From contig CM043953.1 in NCBI GenBank assembly GCA_014529385.2, positions 92,246,842 to 92,310,841 of the forward strand: DNA of 64,000 nucleotides, given 5' to 3'. The DNA comes from Adiantum capillus-veneris. Taxonomy: Eukaryota > Streptophyta > Polypodiopsida > Polypodiales > Pteridaceae. The notes beneath the pieces are model-generated. The model did not search any database. It saw only the letters and a list, made by a program, of their open reading frames with translations, and was not told the DNA's origin. This document shows, in pieces, positions 1-11,446 of this stretch; position 1 is the first letter of the stretch, and each line of letters starts with the position of its first letter. The position numbers and the translations under genes are program-made.

Positions 1-412
1 TCCTTTCCATACACCAAACGAAATGGAGTAAACCCTGTACCTGTCTTCACCGAAGTACGGTAAGCCCATAATGCACTAGGCAATTCCAAATCCCAATTCT
101 TTCCTTGGTGCTCTGTCACTTCGCGCATAAGAAGTCTAGCAGTTTAGGTCTAAATCCGGGCCCCTTATTTGCAAGAAGCTCTAGTGGCACCCCAAACTTG
201 CAACATATTTCATCGTACACAAATTTTGCCACATCCTTTGCAGTGATTTGTTTTACTGCTATAGCCTCTGCCCATCTAGAGAGATAGTCCACTGCCGTCA
301 AAATATAGCTTTTGCCCCTGCTTGTGATAGGTAGAGGGCCTATTGCATCAATCCCCCACTTTTCAAACACATTAAACACCATAATGGTTTTTCGTAACTC
401 TGTCTTCAACAC
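1..412 (-). pseudogene. Ty3/gypsy family D integrase fragment
   Basis: Positions 116-412 on the minus strand encode part of a gypsy integrase core: GIDAIGPLP (first catalytic Asp region), VDYLSRWAEA, and LANKGPGF where the second catalytic Asp would normally sit in a D-x-G context. That Asp is Asn here (codon AAT). Positions 1-115 match the integrase segment at 63384-63510, but about 100 bases present there between 63510 and 63608 are missing here, so the two parts were joined by a deletion. The piece is cut by the window edge on one side and ends near 412 on the other. No LTR was found. It is a dead fragment of the same family as 62875-63636. Confidence 0.8.
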
Positions 413-657
413 TAAAATCTTTTATTTAGGCCCTATATACAAAGAAATATTTACATACGCATGGGCCATAATATTCTTATATTTTTTATATTTTTTATTT
501 TTTTGGTTCAACTAGCCCAATGACTAGCTAATTGAGGGTTTTTTAGTTCAGTAAGGAGATATGGGAAAAGTCCCCTAACTCACACGCACCTATATACAGT
601 GAAATGGTAGGGATAGCCATAGCGTTTGGGTGAATTTGGTAGGGTGGAGTAACTTAC
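413..657. other. AT-rich spacer without recognisable content
   Basis: This stretch separates the family D integrase fragment from the last recognisable LINE reverse transcriptase codons. It has T-rich runs near 480-510 and no frame with known motifs. It could be decayed LINE 3' sequence, but nothing supports that directly. Confidence 0.4.
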
Positions 658-2606
658 TATGGCAATTATGGAGAGCCGAAAAAAGGCTATCAATATCATA
701 GTGTCATCAGCAAAGCCAAGAGCCAGTAATTGTTCTTTGGACAATTTTAAACCAGTAAATCTCTCTAGAGCTGCTTGTTTCTCCAGAAAGAAGAAAAAGG
801 GATGAGTACTGGCTGTAAAAAAAGGGACTTAAGGGGAACCCTTGTCTCACTGATCTTCGAATCTAAATAGGGTCTAAAAGTCTGCCATTTACTAATATCC
901 TCGAAGTAGCATGTTGGCCCAGCAAGAAGATGCTAGCACTCATGTTGGCCCCAAACCCCAGCTTTTGCATAATAGCTTGAATGAAGTCCCAAGCTACAGT
1001 GTCAAAGGCTTTTTCATACTCTAATTGTAGCATTATAGTGTTCTAGTTGGTTTTTATAGCATATTCAGCCCCCAGCTGTACAGCCAGAATGTTATCCAAG
1101 ATAGATCGGCACTCGATAAACCCTGTCTGATTTATATGAATATGTTTCCTTAACAGAGGGGACACTCTTATAGCCCCACTGACTTAGCCAGAACCTTATA
1201 CAGCAAACCCATCATGGTTATGGGTCTCCATTGTGATAGAGTTGAGCAGAACTTTTGTTTGGGAATGAGTTTTACAATTCCTTCTTTGAGATGAGAGTCC
1301 ATAAACTGTGATTCCCAAATACCATTCATTGCCTGCATAACCATACCTTTGAGATGGGGCCAAAAATGAAGAAAGGATTCTTTAGAAAGCCCACAGGCTC
1401 CAGGGGTTTTTCCATTTCCCAACTTAGTGACAACATAGTGAAGTTCTCCTTCCTCAAAGCAGCCCTCAAGCCTCTGGGCATCACAATTATTAATGCAAGA
1501 GTCCACAGAAGGTAGCACCACATCCATTGCCTGTTGTCCTTACTTGGAATTATCCACTGGTTTATTTAGGATGGCATTAAAGTGATACATACAAGTTTGC
1601 ATAAGGTTCTTGTTGTCAACAATGACCTTAGACCCATCTTCTATTATAATTTTAGTGATAGCTTCTCGGTTATGTTTAGCTTTATGTTTGTGAAAAAACC
1701 CCTTTGAAATGTCATTAAGATCTGACATTTCTCTTACTCTGCATTTGAACCTACATTTAGCAACCTCAACCTCAGTTATAGATAGAAGGGCACCCCTGAT
1801 ATCCTCAATTTCATTACATGAATGTGTGGTAACCTGGCCTTTGTGCACCTGATCTAGCAAGGGTTTAAGTTTATCCCTCAAATCTGCCAGCTTCTATTTT
1901 TTTTTTTGCAGCTCCTAATTTACCATGATGTCGTATACATTTTTGCATTTCGGAGCAGAAAAAATCCAAGCATTCAACTGCTTCGCATGGTTAGCACAGC
2001 TTAATACACCTTCTTGAAAGTGTTGATTGTGTAACAACAATTTATTGACCATCAGAGGTCTCACTTTATCAGTTTTTACAGACATAACATTAGCATCAGA
2101 AAGACTCAAAATGAGAGGAAAGCGATCTGACATACAAAAATCAATTTGAACCTGCATTTGGCAATTAGCAGGTAGACATACATCCTGCATAAAATAAAAT
2201 CTATCCAATCTAGACCAAGATGATATATAAGATTTAGAGTGGAAAGTGAACCCATTTGAATTAAACCCATTTCACCAGGCATCTGACAATTGATGCAAGG
2301 ATTCCAGCTCATCCCAACAGGCAACTTCTTCCTTTGACATAACGGTGCCCGTGGATGTGGTATCCACCAGTTTAGTTACCATATTGGAATCACCGCAAAG
2401 ATACCATTGCCTAGGTTCATCATTTTCAGCCAAGACCAAATTTCCATTCTATGGATCCATATGTTGGCAGCATACACATTGACAATATGTAGAGCCCCAT
2501 GCCGAGTCCATTGTAAAAACAGAGCAACGTCCAGAAGGGTGAACAAGCACCCATTGAGGGTTAAGAAAGTTTTTAATAAAGATCAACACTCTAGAGTACA
2601 CCCCTT

Positions 2607-2633
<27 letters not shown>
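2607..2633. repeat. poly-C tract
   Basis: Twenty-seven uninterrupted C residues on the plus strand (poly-G in the LINE sense), inside the decayed endonuclease region. It has no coding meaning. It may also be a place where the assembly length is unreliable. Confidence 0.95.
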
Positions 2634-2639
<6 letters not shown>

Positions 2640-2792
2640 CATCATTTGAAGCGATAAGTCTCTCTAGCTCTTTTATGCCATTTATGCTCGTGTATAAGCA
2701 CTACATCAAGATCTGTTTGCAGAATCCATTTGTTAAGCATAGAAAACCTAGTGGGTGGTTGTTAAGCCCTTTAGCATTGCAGGTTGCAAATT

Positions 2793-2796
2793 TCAT
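2793..2796 (-). other. ATGA overlap of LINE ORF1 stop and ORF2 start
   Basis: On the minus strand ORF1 ends ...MNTPS followed by TGA, and the ATG of ORF2 (MKFATC...) shares bases with that stop as ATGA. Such overlaps are known from other systems to permit termination-reinitiation. Here that mechanism is only an inference. Confidence 0.8.
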
Positions 2797-3502
2797 GATG
2801 GAGTGTTCATAAGAGCTTGGGTGTTACCCCCCTCGTTAGAACTATCATCACTGTCCACCATGTTGTCCTCAAGATTAATGGTAGGTTCCTCCCGAGTAGG
2901 AGGTACTTTTTCAGCGGTATTACAAACTGCCTCAATAGCAGCCAAAGTGTCAGGTGAAGGCATGTCATGTAGGATGTCAAAGAAATTTGGGCTAATGTAC
3001 CCTAAGGATTGTTGTCGGGGTTTGAATGATTCCCTGGCCGAGATAGTTTGGAACCCCTCAGTGTTAATAGGCCTTTTCCCCTTATTCGTGGTTTTATTAA
3101 TGCCATGAGGATTATTAGAGGACGCTGGGCCTTGATGCCCATTTCCAAATTTGGCCTGGTTCCCTACATGACAAGGGTTGAATAGAGGTCTCAAGACCCC
3201 TTTTGCATGAGTAGTAGTGGTACCAAGAGCATGAGCATAAGCAGAAGAGACATTTATAGATTTCGATGCACCATAAGACTATTTCCATTACCTGATTGAA
3301 GTTTTCTAGGAGATTTCCCAAAAGAATGTTCCCTTGGAACCTAGTTTTTACTTCCTAGAGATAAGACGGAATGAGATCTCCTATGGACTGCGTTACCATG
3401 GGGCAGTTCTAGAGAAGTGTCCCAACTTGCTACAATGAAACCATGCTCCTGCTAGAGAGACCCATTTAAGGTACATCACCATCCTTCCTATAGACGGGAT
3501 GT
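2793..3502 (-). pseudogene. LINE ORF1, C-terminal part with zinc knuckle
   Basis: This is the 3' part of the LINE ORF1 (RNA-binding protein). A degenerate zinc knuckle, FHCSKLGHFSRTAP, lies near 3420-3470 with its first Cys-pair partner lost. It is followed by a basic/proline stretch and an acidic tail (INLEDNMVDSDDSSNEGG) ending at the TGA of the ATGA overlap. The 133-codon tail frame spans 2793-3194; the knuckle is in a different frame. The N-terminal DUF4283-like part lies at 11447-12034, separated by the gypsy A1 insertion. Across the insertion, minus-strand codons read TIDINIPS then IGRMVMYLKW, so the two halves belong together. Confidence 0.75.
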
Positions 3503-5093
3503 TGTAACTTTTAATGGCCTAAAAACTTGTGTGTAGCGGAAATTAGCATGAACATAGTGGGCATTTCATTAGAATGGATTCCTAATGAGAATTACAAGAG
3601 TGCTTGGGTGGAGAGAGCAACAAAAAGCATAACACCTAGTTAGATAGCATGAACAATACTTTCAAAAGAGAGAGAAATTAAGCTATTGACAACAGTTGAG
3701 GACCGGATTTGCATGGAGCCGATCCCCCCTCCAAAAGCCTTTGTATTATGGTTTCTCCCATCAAGAGAGACATTGTACAATACAATTCTTTGTGTTCCTT
3801 CAAGACTAGCTAGTGCAATGAAGATGAAAATGTCATGCACTAAGCAAAACACTTAGCAAACACAACTTAAATTATCCCCGGTCTCATACCCAAGACCTCA
3901 CACACCTTTGAAGATGGTGAGAGCTAGCAGGGTATGAGAGTAGATTGAGAGGAAGAAGGAGTATCTTACGAGAAAGATGTACATCTCCTCACATAATCAC
4001 TCATATTAGCATAGATTAGCTTAGTAATTATCTTGGTAGAGGAGATGAGCATTCATTGAAGATTGGCTCTTGGTTGGATTTGCATCCACATGCCAAGAGT
4101 GTGTCGATGTAGGCTTCTATCTCACAAGCTTGGAGTAGGTGATGAGCTCTCCATTAAAGCTTGGGAAGAGATAGTCTTCTCTTTCTTCACCCATGAGATT
4201 GTGTGCGTGATAATGACTTGCAAAAATCAGCCCCCTCTCTCTCTCTTGGGCGAGCCCTCTTGCTATTTGCTCTTGCTCAACCCTCATTGGCCCTCCCCAA
4301 GTCAAGCCAATGACTATTAAGCAACATAAGTGATAGCCTTTTGACATGTGTCCCCCTTTCCCCTTTTGTGAGAGCTTTAGGTTAATTAATAATTCAATTA
4401 AACTCTCATTGGACCCCTTTGCCTCTGGCCAATAGGAATCAGGCAAGCCATTGGGCTGCTGAATGCTCATTGGGTGGACCCCTTGGGAGACTGTCCAATA
4501 GTCATCTAGGAGACTTAATTTTCATTGGTTCTTTTATTAAGTGTTTTTAAATTAGTTAAACTAGATTTACTCTAGCCTAATTCTCATTGGTCCACCTCCA
4601 AGGCCATCCAATAGCAATTGAGCACACCTTGTGGGCATCTGGGCTAGGGAGCTGACATGTGTCCCTAATTCTCTTTGTGTAAAGGGAGCCTGTGTGTGTG
4701 TGTGTGTGTGTGTGACTTTCTCTCTCATCCCCTACTCCCAAGGCTCGCCCCCTCCTATGTAGGGATTTGAAAAGACTTTTTGGTCACACACAAAGCATCC
4801 AATTTTCCCTAGGGTTGACCTTTGGACACAACCTTTGAATTTTGGAACCTTAGCATTTTGGAAGTCTTAATGGGCTGAACCTTAGGGTCTTTTTAGCCCA
4901 TTGTTGCACATGGATCTTTTGTAGATGGCCCCCCCTTTAGATACCTATTTTCCCTCCTTTGGATCCCTACTCTGGCCGGTCTACTAGCTTAACCAATATT
5001 CTAGCTTTTTCTCCCTTGGCACTTCCCCACATTAAATGATCAGTTTAACATGAGAAAATACTTTAGGATAATTAGATATTGATTATTATGACA
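3503..5093 (-). repeat. A1 3' LTR
   Basis: An LTR of about 1.59 kb; on the plus strand it begins TGTAAC and ends ATGACA. It pairs with 9622-11446 over its whole length apart from the MITE present only in the other copy. A (TG)12 run lies at 4691-4714; the same site has different repeat numbers in every other family A LTR. The sequence at 3925-3945 is the empty site for MITE-1. Confidence 0.93.
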
Positions 5094-5452
5094 TTACGTC
5101 TCACTTGAAATCATAGTCGTCCTCGACTATGGTGTAGAGAAGATAAAGCATATTCATGAGTCCTTTTCTTAGCGGGTAGAGGATCCCTATGGTACCCTAC
5201 GACATCATTCCACAATGGATGACTAGTCCACTTGGTGCTTGAGAGCCTAAGGCTGCCGCAAGCATGTCTGCACATTAGTCCTATCAATCTTCCATAGTAG
5301 AGTGACAAGCTCTACTTGGTGTTTGGGAGACGTCGTCTCCGCAAACTTGATCTAAGCATGCATACTAATTCATTTTTGTGCACAATAAAGAAAAAGAGAG
5401 TCATATAAGACAAAAAAAAACTCTGTTCATTTTTAACATTTTGTACATTTGC
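5094..5452 (-). other. A1 3' untranslated region and decayed polypurine tract
   Basis: This lies between the integrase stop and the 3' LTR. In the sense direction the LTR is preceded by CAAGTGAGACGTAA, a mutated form of the purine tract AAGAGAGAGGCAA seen in A3. The rest is non-coding and matches the 3' UTRs of A2 (26346-26568, 28249-28460) and A3 (30406-30759). Confidence 0.7.
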
Positions 5453-8400
5453 TTACTCTTGGGAAGCATTGTAAGCATTGACAAGGTTTAGGTTATCCTT
5501 TAATTGTATGCCTTGCATCCATCTAGCATATTCAAAAGGATAATTCTTAAACTTTATAAGATATCGTCGGATAGTCTTACCGCCTCTTAGTACCTTGTCT
5601 TTATGTCGGAGAATGGACTCGAGTTGCAATACCTCCTCTTGGTCCTCGATCTCCGGTGGGTCTTCAATAGTTGGTTCTTGAGGTGGATCTCCTTTGTAAG
5701 TCTTTAATAGGCTCACATGGAAAGCATTGTGTATGAGCCAATGATTGGGTAACTTGAGTTGATAGGCCATCTCATTGATTGGCCTAAGAATCTAGAAGGG
5801 ACCATAGTACCTTTTTGCTAGTTTAGCATAGTACTTTTGGTAGCATGTAGGATTCTTGCCCGTCGTGTGCCTTAATCGAACCTTGGGAAACTTTAATAAG
5901 ACCCAATCATTTTCTTTAAAGGCTTGGGATCTTCTGTGCTTGTCAGCAGCAGCCTTTTGCCTTTGCTGTGAGATAGAGATAGCATCCTTAATCTTTTGAA
6001 AAGATTCTTGTAGGTCTCGGCTATACTCATGTGCAAAGCGAAGATCTTCCCATGTACCTTAAGTAGCAAGGGACTGTTTGATCTTCCCTCAATTACCTCG
6101 AAAGGTGCTTTTTCCGTGGAAGTATGTACAATGTTATTGTAAGCATACTCCACTAAGGGCAAGTACTTCTCCCATTGGGATCTTTGATCTACTTCCGTTA
6201 CATAGGCTTTTAGTAGATCGAGAATGGTTAGTTTAGCTATTTCACTTTGGCCATCCGTTTGTGGTTGATAGGCCGAACATAAGTTTAGCCTTGTCCCTAA
6301 ATTCTCAAAGAGACCCTTCCAGAAATTACTGGTCATTCTAGGATCTCTATCCGACACTATGGACATTGGCAAGCCATGGTACTTGAAAATTTGTGAAATT
6401 AAGAGGGTTGCCATTTGATGGGCTTTGGTAGTCTTTTTGACAGGTATAAAATGAGCTTGTTTATTGAACCTGTCTACTATCGTCCATATTCCCGTATTCC
6501 CATATTCCCCTATTCCCATGCATAGACTTAGGCAATCCAAAGATAAAATCCATGGATATGCTCTCCCAAGGTGAATTAGGGATTGGCAAGGGTTGAAGCA
6601 ATCCAAGTTGCTTCCCTCTATCAAATTTTGTCTTTTGGCATACCACACATTTAGAAGCATACTCTTGTATGTTCACTTTCATGGTAGGCCAATAGAAATA
6701 TGTTTCAATTTCCTTTAAGGTAGACTGAATCTCTCTATGCCCTGCATAAGGTGGAGCATGAGATTCATACATTACTTTCTCACGTAGTGAGTTAGTAACG
6801 CGTATTCCATTGCCATAGAGAAGATATCGATCTTGTAAAGTAAACGGTTCTTCTTTCTTCCTAATGCAAGGGCTGAAATCACATCTCTAAAATCGGGATC
6901 AATAGTATACTCATCTATCATTGAAGATAGATCATTGTGAGCTGCTATGGAAACTGCATTCACTCTCGGTCATCTTGAGAGTGCATTAGCTACTTAATTA
7001 TGCTTGCCAGCAATGTGAGCAATGTGAAAATGAAATTGCGAAAGGAAATTTTCCCACCTCATTTGTTTGTGGGAGAGCTTGGTCTGCGTCATGAAGTACT
7101 TAAGACTTTGGTGATCCGTTCGCAGAATGAAAGGAGTCCCCAATAAATAGTGCTTCCAAGATTCCAAGGCATGTAAAACTGCAAGGAGTTCTTTTTCATA
7201 TATGCCTAGAGCTTGCTCAAGAGGGTCGAGCCTTCGACTCTCATAGCCTATAGCGTGCCCTTCTTGGAGCAAAACAGCTCCAAGGCAATCACCACAAGCA
7301 TCACATTGGACCTCAAATGGTTTTGAGAGATCCTGTAGTGTAAGCATAGGTTGAGAGATAAGATTTTCTTTAAGCTTTTTGAAAGCATTGTTCTCCTTAG
7401 TAGACCATGTATACCTAATGTTTTTCTTTGTTAGATCATGTAATGGTCCCGCAATTTGTGAGAACTTTTCTATGAAGCGTCTATAGTATGCACACATACC
7501 TATAAAGCTTCTTAGTTCATGAAGATTCCTTGGTTTAGGCCATCCTTTTATTACCTCTAACTTGGATGGATCCATTTGGATGCCATCTTGAGAGGCCTGA
7601 ACAACTTCTCCATCAAGCAGTTGAATGTGGCGGGTGCATTGGTCAAGCCAAAAGGCATGACAATGTATTCATAAAGACCAAATGTGGTGCGAAATGCGGT
7701 CTTTACATTGTCTTGATCAACTATCCTTATTTGATGATAGGCACTTTTTAGGTCAATCCTACTGAAGTAGGTCGATCCAGCTTGTAGCTTATCAAATAGG
7801 TCTTCTACCTGTGGAACAGGAAACCTATTTTTGATAGTGATCCTATTTAGTGCTCTATAGTCAACACACATACAATATGTGCCATCTTTCTTTTGCACTA
7901 ATAAAACAGGTGAGCAAAATGGAGATGAGCTAGGCCTAACCATGCCCTTCTCAACTAACTCATGCACTTGCCGCATAATCTCCTCTTGTTGATCTTGAGA
8001 AACTCTATAAGGAGGTTTGTTAGGCGGTGAACTTCCTGGAAGAAGTTCAATTGCATGGTCATCATTACCTCGTTTAGGAGGTAGCTCACAAGGGATGTCG
8101 TCAATAAAAACATCTTGAAACCCCTTGAGAAAATTGGAGAACTCTAATTCCTTTTGGTTGCTTTTATTTTCTTTTGGTAAAGCATTAGGTTCATTTTGAG
8201 AATCTTTAACAAAAATCATGTACACGGAAATAGAGCTCTTTATTGACTTGTTGAAAGCTGGTGTATGTACAATGGGGATAGTGTTACCCATTTCCTTACC
8301 ATCTATATACATGTCTTTTTCCCTGAACTTAAAGGAGATTCTCCTTTCAGGAAATGTAACATGGGCAGCCAGGCGGTCAAACCATGGTGCCCCTAGGATT

Positions 8401-8590
8401 ACATCCTCATGTTTGAGAGGAGAGATAAAGAAGTCCTCTTTGTCCACATAGCCTTGGACATGAAGCCTCAATTTCCCGATTACTGTTTGCGGGTAGGACA
8501 TCTCCCATCTCGTAAGCTTGTATGCCTAGCTTGGTGGCCAACTCTATAGATATAAAATAGTGAGTAGAACCAGGGTCAAAGAGAATAAAA
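5453..8590 (-). pseudogene. A1 pol: protease, RT, RNase H, integrase, chromodomain
   Basis: Pol of the family A gypsy element. Readable in order are the protease region (APWFDRL near 8380), RT with motif [14 protein letters not shown] (about 7745), RNase H (DACGDCLGAVL near 7290; YEKELLAVLHAL near 7190), the integrase HHCC finger (6590-6750), the core with VSDRDPR (about 6350) and QSEIA, and a C-terminal chromodomain-like segment (YLIKFKNYPFE, about 5545). A 190-bp deletion at about 7590 removes the FFDDIIIYS motif C and shifts the frame. Shorter deletions and stops divide the rest, for example at 8490 and in the integrase near 6480. No active RT can be made. Confidence 0.88.
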
Positions 8591-9219
8591 GCATCATGTT
8601 CTCTTGCCTCTTTCTTGCCTTTCTCTTGTCTTGATCTTCGTTGTCTTCACCATCACATTCATAAGATGAAGAGGATGAAAAATATGGAGAAGAGGGTGTC
8701 CTCTTTCTCGCCTTTTTCTTCCCTTGCTTTTTATCATCCCTCTTTGAATTATGGCGTGGAGAAGAGTGTGATGGTCTTCTCCGCTTTGGTGGTGATGGAG
8801 AGCGTTTAGCCCGCCGTCTTCGTGGAGCCTTCTCCCCCGAGGTGGCAGGAGACTCACTTCTTTCTCATTCCTTCGATGGACGCTCTTGAGTTCTCCTTTG
8901 GGAAGGAGATGCATCATCAAGAAGTAAATTCTTGAGCCCTTCATATGGATTCTCTTCTTCTTCCCAAATCGGAGAGAGACCTCTTTTGGGAGTCTCACAA
9001 GGAGGCTTCCTAGGTGTTCTCTCGTCATGGTGGTGAGCTTGGAGAATCCTGTGAGCACGGAGCTGCCGTTGCACTTCACTTTGGAGAGATGGATTTCCCA
9101 TGGCTTATTGAAGCCTAGAAACAAGATAGTTAACAAGCATTGAAGCATCATTAGTAGCTTGCTCTTGAGCAAAATCAAAGCTATCAACATTAATTACTCT
9201 CTTTACTATTGTCAGCCAT
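8591..9219 (-). pseudogene. A1 gag, truncated
   Basis: The start ATG (minus, at 9219) gives MADNSKES as in A2 and A3. A 2-bp deletion relative to A2 then causes a stop within ten codons. The frame can be followed again at 8865-9101 (MGNPSLQSEVQRQLRAH..., SLQ/EEEENPYEG) until a TGA that is CGA in A2. The arginine/serine-rich region is followed directly by protease sequence (REHDAFILF), because about 988 bp covering the gag core and zinc knuckle are gone. Confidence 0.85.
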
Positions 9220-9608
9220 TCTAACAACTTTTAGGTGTACTTTGGCACTTCAAGCCCTAGTTGCTACTCCTCTTTACCCCTTTAGAAAAAGCACTCAAGC
9301 TACTGTACCCGTGGTTCGAATACCATTAATGGCAAGGAATAGAAGAGAGGGTCTTTCAACACCAAAACAACACCGGCTCCTATCAAGCTTCTAATAGCTC
9401 AATAGTGGTTAACCGTAGGTAGGCCCCGTAGGACTCCACTATTAAGACCACAACTCTTGATGGTGATGCCCCATTAACTGCACAAAGGCAGGCGCACTGC
9501 AAGGCTGAAAAATCCCTATTCTACTTACTCACAGGCAATTAATAATACCAACCATTTATAGCTAGCTTCAGGACCTCCCTTCTTGAGCAAGAAAAGAGAA
9601 ACCTTGTG
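9220..9608 (-). other. A1 5' leader
   Basis: Untranslated leader between the primer-binding site and gag ATG. It is colinear with the A2 leader (20991-21394) and A3 leader (35643-36046). No motif beyond that homology. Confidence 0.75.
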
Positions 9609-9620
9609 CTCTGATACCAA
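9609..9620 (-). other. A1 primer-binding site (initiator Met tRNA)
   Basis: The minus strand reads TGGTATCAGAGC one base from the 5' LTR end. This is complementary to the 3' end of plant initiator methionine tRNA and primes minus-strand DNA synthesis. Confidence 0.9.
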
Positions 9621-9621
9621 T

Positions 9622-11446
9622 GTAACTTTTAATGGCGTAAAAACTTGTGTGTAGCGGAAATTAGCATGAACATAGTGGGCATTTCATTAGAATGGATTCC
9701 TAATGAGAATTACAAGAGTGCTTGGGTGGAGAGAGCAACAAAAAGCATAACACCTAGTTAGATAGCATGAACAATACTTTCAAAAGAGAGAGAAATTAAG
9801 CTATTGACAACAGCTGAGGACCGGATTTGCATGGAGCCGGTCCCCCCTCCAAAAGGCTTTGTATTATGGTTTCTCCCATCAAGAGAGACATTGTACAATA
9901 CAATTCTTTGTGTTCCTTCAAGACTAGCTAGTGCAATGAAGATGAAAACTTCATGCACTAAGAAAAACAGTTAGCAAACACAACTTAAATTATCCTCGGT
10001 CTCAGACCCAAGACCTCACACACCTTCGAAGATGGTGAGACCTAGCAGGGTGAAAGCATGGAATGGTGGCTCAAATAGCTGTGTCCATGGACACCTACTA
10101 TCAAAAACTTTGCCCTACAACTAGACATGAATTCACATAAAATTTCTATCATGATATATGTCAATGGATAGCTCTTAAAGAATAAAATGTAGAAGTACAA
10201 TCACTTATAAATTTTATTTAGTTTGTATTCTTTTTTCCACAAGATTTCTTTTGTGATATGCTATCTAATAGCTTAAATATCATTCCACCTATTCATGCTT
10301 TCACCCAGCAGGGTATGAGAGTAGATTGAGAGAAAGAAGGAGTATCATACGAGAAATATGTACATCTCCTCACATAATCACTCATATTAGCATAGCTTAG
10401 CTTAGTAATTAGCTTGATAGAGGAGATGAGCATGCATTGAAGCTTGGCTCTTGGTTGGATTTGCATCCACATGCCAAGAGTGTGTCGATGTAGGCTTCTA
10501 TCTCACAAGCTTGGAGTAGGTGATGAGCTCTCCATTAAAGCTTGGGAAGAGATAGTCTTCTCTTTCTTCACACATGAGATTGTGTGTGTGATAATGCCTT
10601 GCAAAAAACAGCCCGCGCTCTCTCTCTTGGGCGAGCCCTCTTGCTATTTGCTCTTGCTCAACCCTCATTGGCCCTCCCCAAGTCAAGCCAATGACTATTA
10701 AGCAACATAAGTGATAGCCTTCTAACATGTGTCCCCCTTTCCCCTTTTGTGAGAGCTTTAGGTTAATTAATAATTCAATTAAACTCTCATTGGACCCCTT
10801 TGCCTCTGGCCAATAGGAATCAGGCAAGCCATTGGGCTGCTGAATGCTCATTGGGTGGACCCCTTGGGAGACTGTCCAATAGTCATCTAGGAGACTTTAT
10901 TTTCATTGGTTCTTTTATTCAGTGTTTTTAAATTAGTTAAACTAGATTTACTCTAGCCTAATTCTCATTGGTCCACCTCCAAGGCCATCCAATAGCAATT
11001 GAGCACACCTTGTGGGCATCTGGGCTAGGGAGCTGACATGTGTCCCTAATTCCCTTTGTGTAAAGGAAGCTTGTGTGTGTGTGTGTGTGAATTTCTCTCT
11101 CATCCCCTACTCCCAAGGCTCGCCCCCTCCTATGGAGGGATTTGAAAAGACTTTTTGGTCACACACAAATCATTCAATTTCCCCTAGGGTTGACCTTTGG
11201 ACACAACCTTTGAATTTTGGAACCTTAGCATTTTGGAAGTCTTAATGGGCTGAACCTTAGGGTCTTTTTAGCCCATTTTTGCACATGACTCTTTTGCAGA
11301 TGGCCCCCCCTTTGGATCCCTACTGTGGCCGGTCTTCTAGCTTAACCAATATTATAGCTTTTTCTCCCCTGGCACTTCCCCACATTAAATGATTAGTTTA
11401 ACATGAGAAAATCTTTTAGGATAATTAGATATTGATTATTATGACA
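9622..11446 (-). repeat. A1 5' LTR carrying MITE-1
   Basis: Same ends and content as 3503-5093. Length is 1,825 bp, of which 263 bp are MITE-1 and its duplicated AGCA. The internal microsatellite is (TG)9 at 11072-11089. The promoter should lie in this LTR, but no TATA box can be assigned with confidence. Confidence 0.93.
10048..10306. mobile_element. MITE-1, GGGTGAAAGCATG terminal inverted repeats
   Basis: A 259-bp insertion with perfect 13-bp terminal inverted repeats GGGTGAAAGCATG / CATGCTTTCACCC and looser pairing beyond. It is flanked by AGCA on both sides (10044-10047, 10307-10310). The A1 3' LTR supplies the unoccupied site (CTAGCAGGGTATG near 3933), which confirms one AGCA copy before insertion. 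The interior is AT-rich and has no ORF. The ends match MITE-2 at 56803-57090. Superfamily is unassigned. Confidence 0.9.

Larger units (their letters stand above)
658..2796 (-). pseudogene. LINE (L1-type) ORF2: endonuclease and reverse transcriptase, broken
   Basis: ORF2 of a non-LTR retrotransposon, whose product nicks DNA and reverse transcribes the element RNA in place. It starts at 2796 with MKFATCNAKGLNN, the usual start of plant LINE endonucleases. Then come VNVYAAN (about 2470-2490), a GDSN form of the GDFN motif (about 2380), SRLDRFYF (about 2200) and SDRFPLILSLSD (about 2115). The RT follows with WRPITMMGLLYKVLAK (1175-1235), motif A EYEKAFD (about 1000), motif B RQGFPLSP (about 840) and motif C FADD (about 705). 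Frameshifts and stops separate these blocks, and a 27-bp poly-C tract lies inside the endonuclease. Nothing after motif C is recognisable, so the RT C-terminus and 3' end are lost. Confidence 0.85.
3503..11446 (-). mobile_element. Gypsy A1: chromodomain Ty3/gypsy element, two LTRs, defective
   Basis: A complete insertion bounded by LTRs with TG/CA ends. The flanking target sequence GGATG is duplicated (ending at 3501/3502 on the left, 11447-11451 on the right). It is inserted in LINE ORF1. Order in the sense direction: 5' LTR, initiator-Met tRNA primer site, gag, protease, RT, RNase H, integrase with C-terminal chromodomain-like segment, PPT, 3' LTR. Three large deletions relative to copy A2 make it defective: about 988 bp of gag including the zinc knuckle, about 36 bp after the protease, and 190 bp of RT including the catalytic DD. 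A MITE lies in its 5' LTR. Confidence 0.92.

Noticed and set aside
3640-3852. A 70-codon frame (FIALASLEGTQRIVLYNVSL...) found in all family A LTRs
   Set aside because: Conserved only because the LTRs are homologous. Two copies have indels or changed ends, and there is no known motif. It might be worth a selection test, but I do not call it a gene.
4063-4470. Open frames that recur near 4.1, 10.5, 19.2, 20.2 and 29.0 kb
   Set aside because: They recur because they lie inside the family A LTRs. They are broken in different ways in each copy and show no domain.
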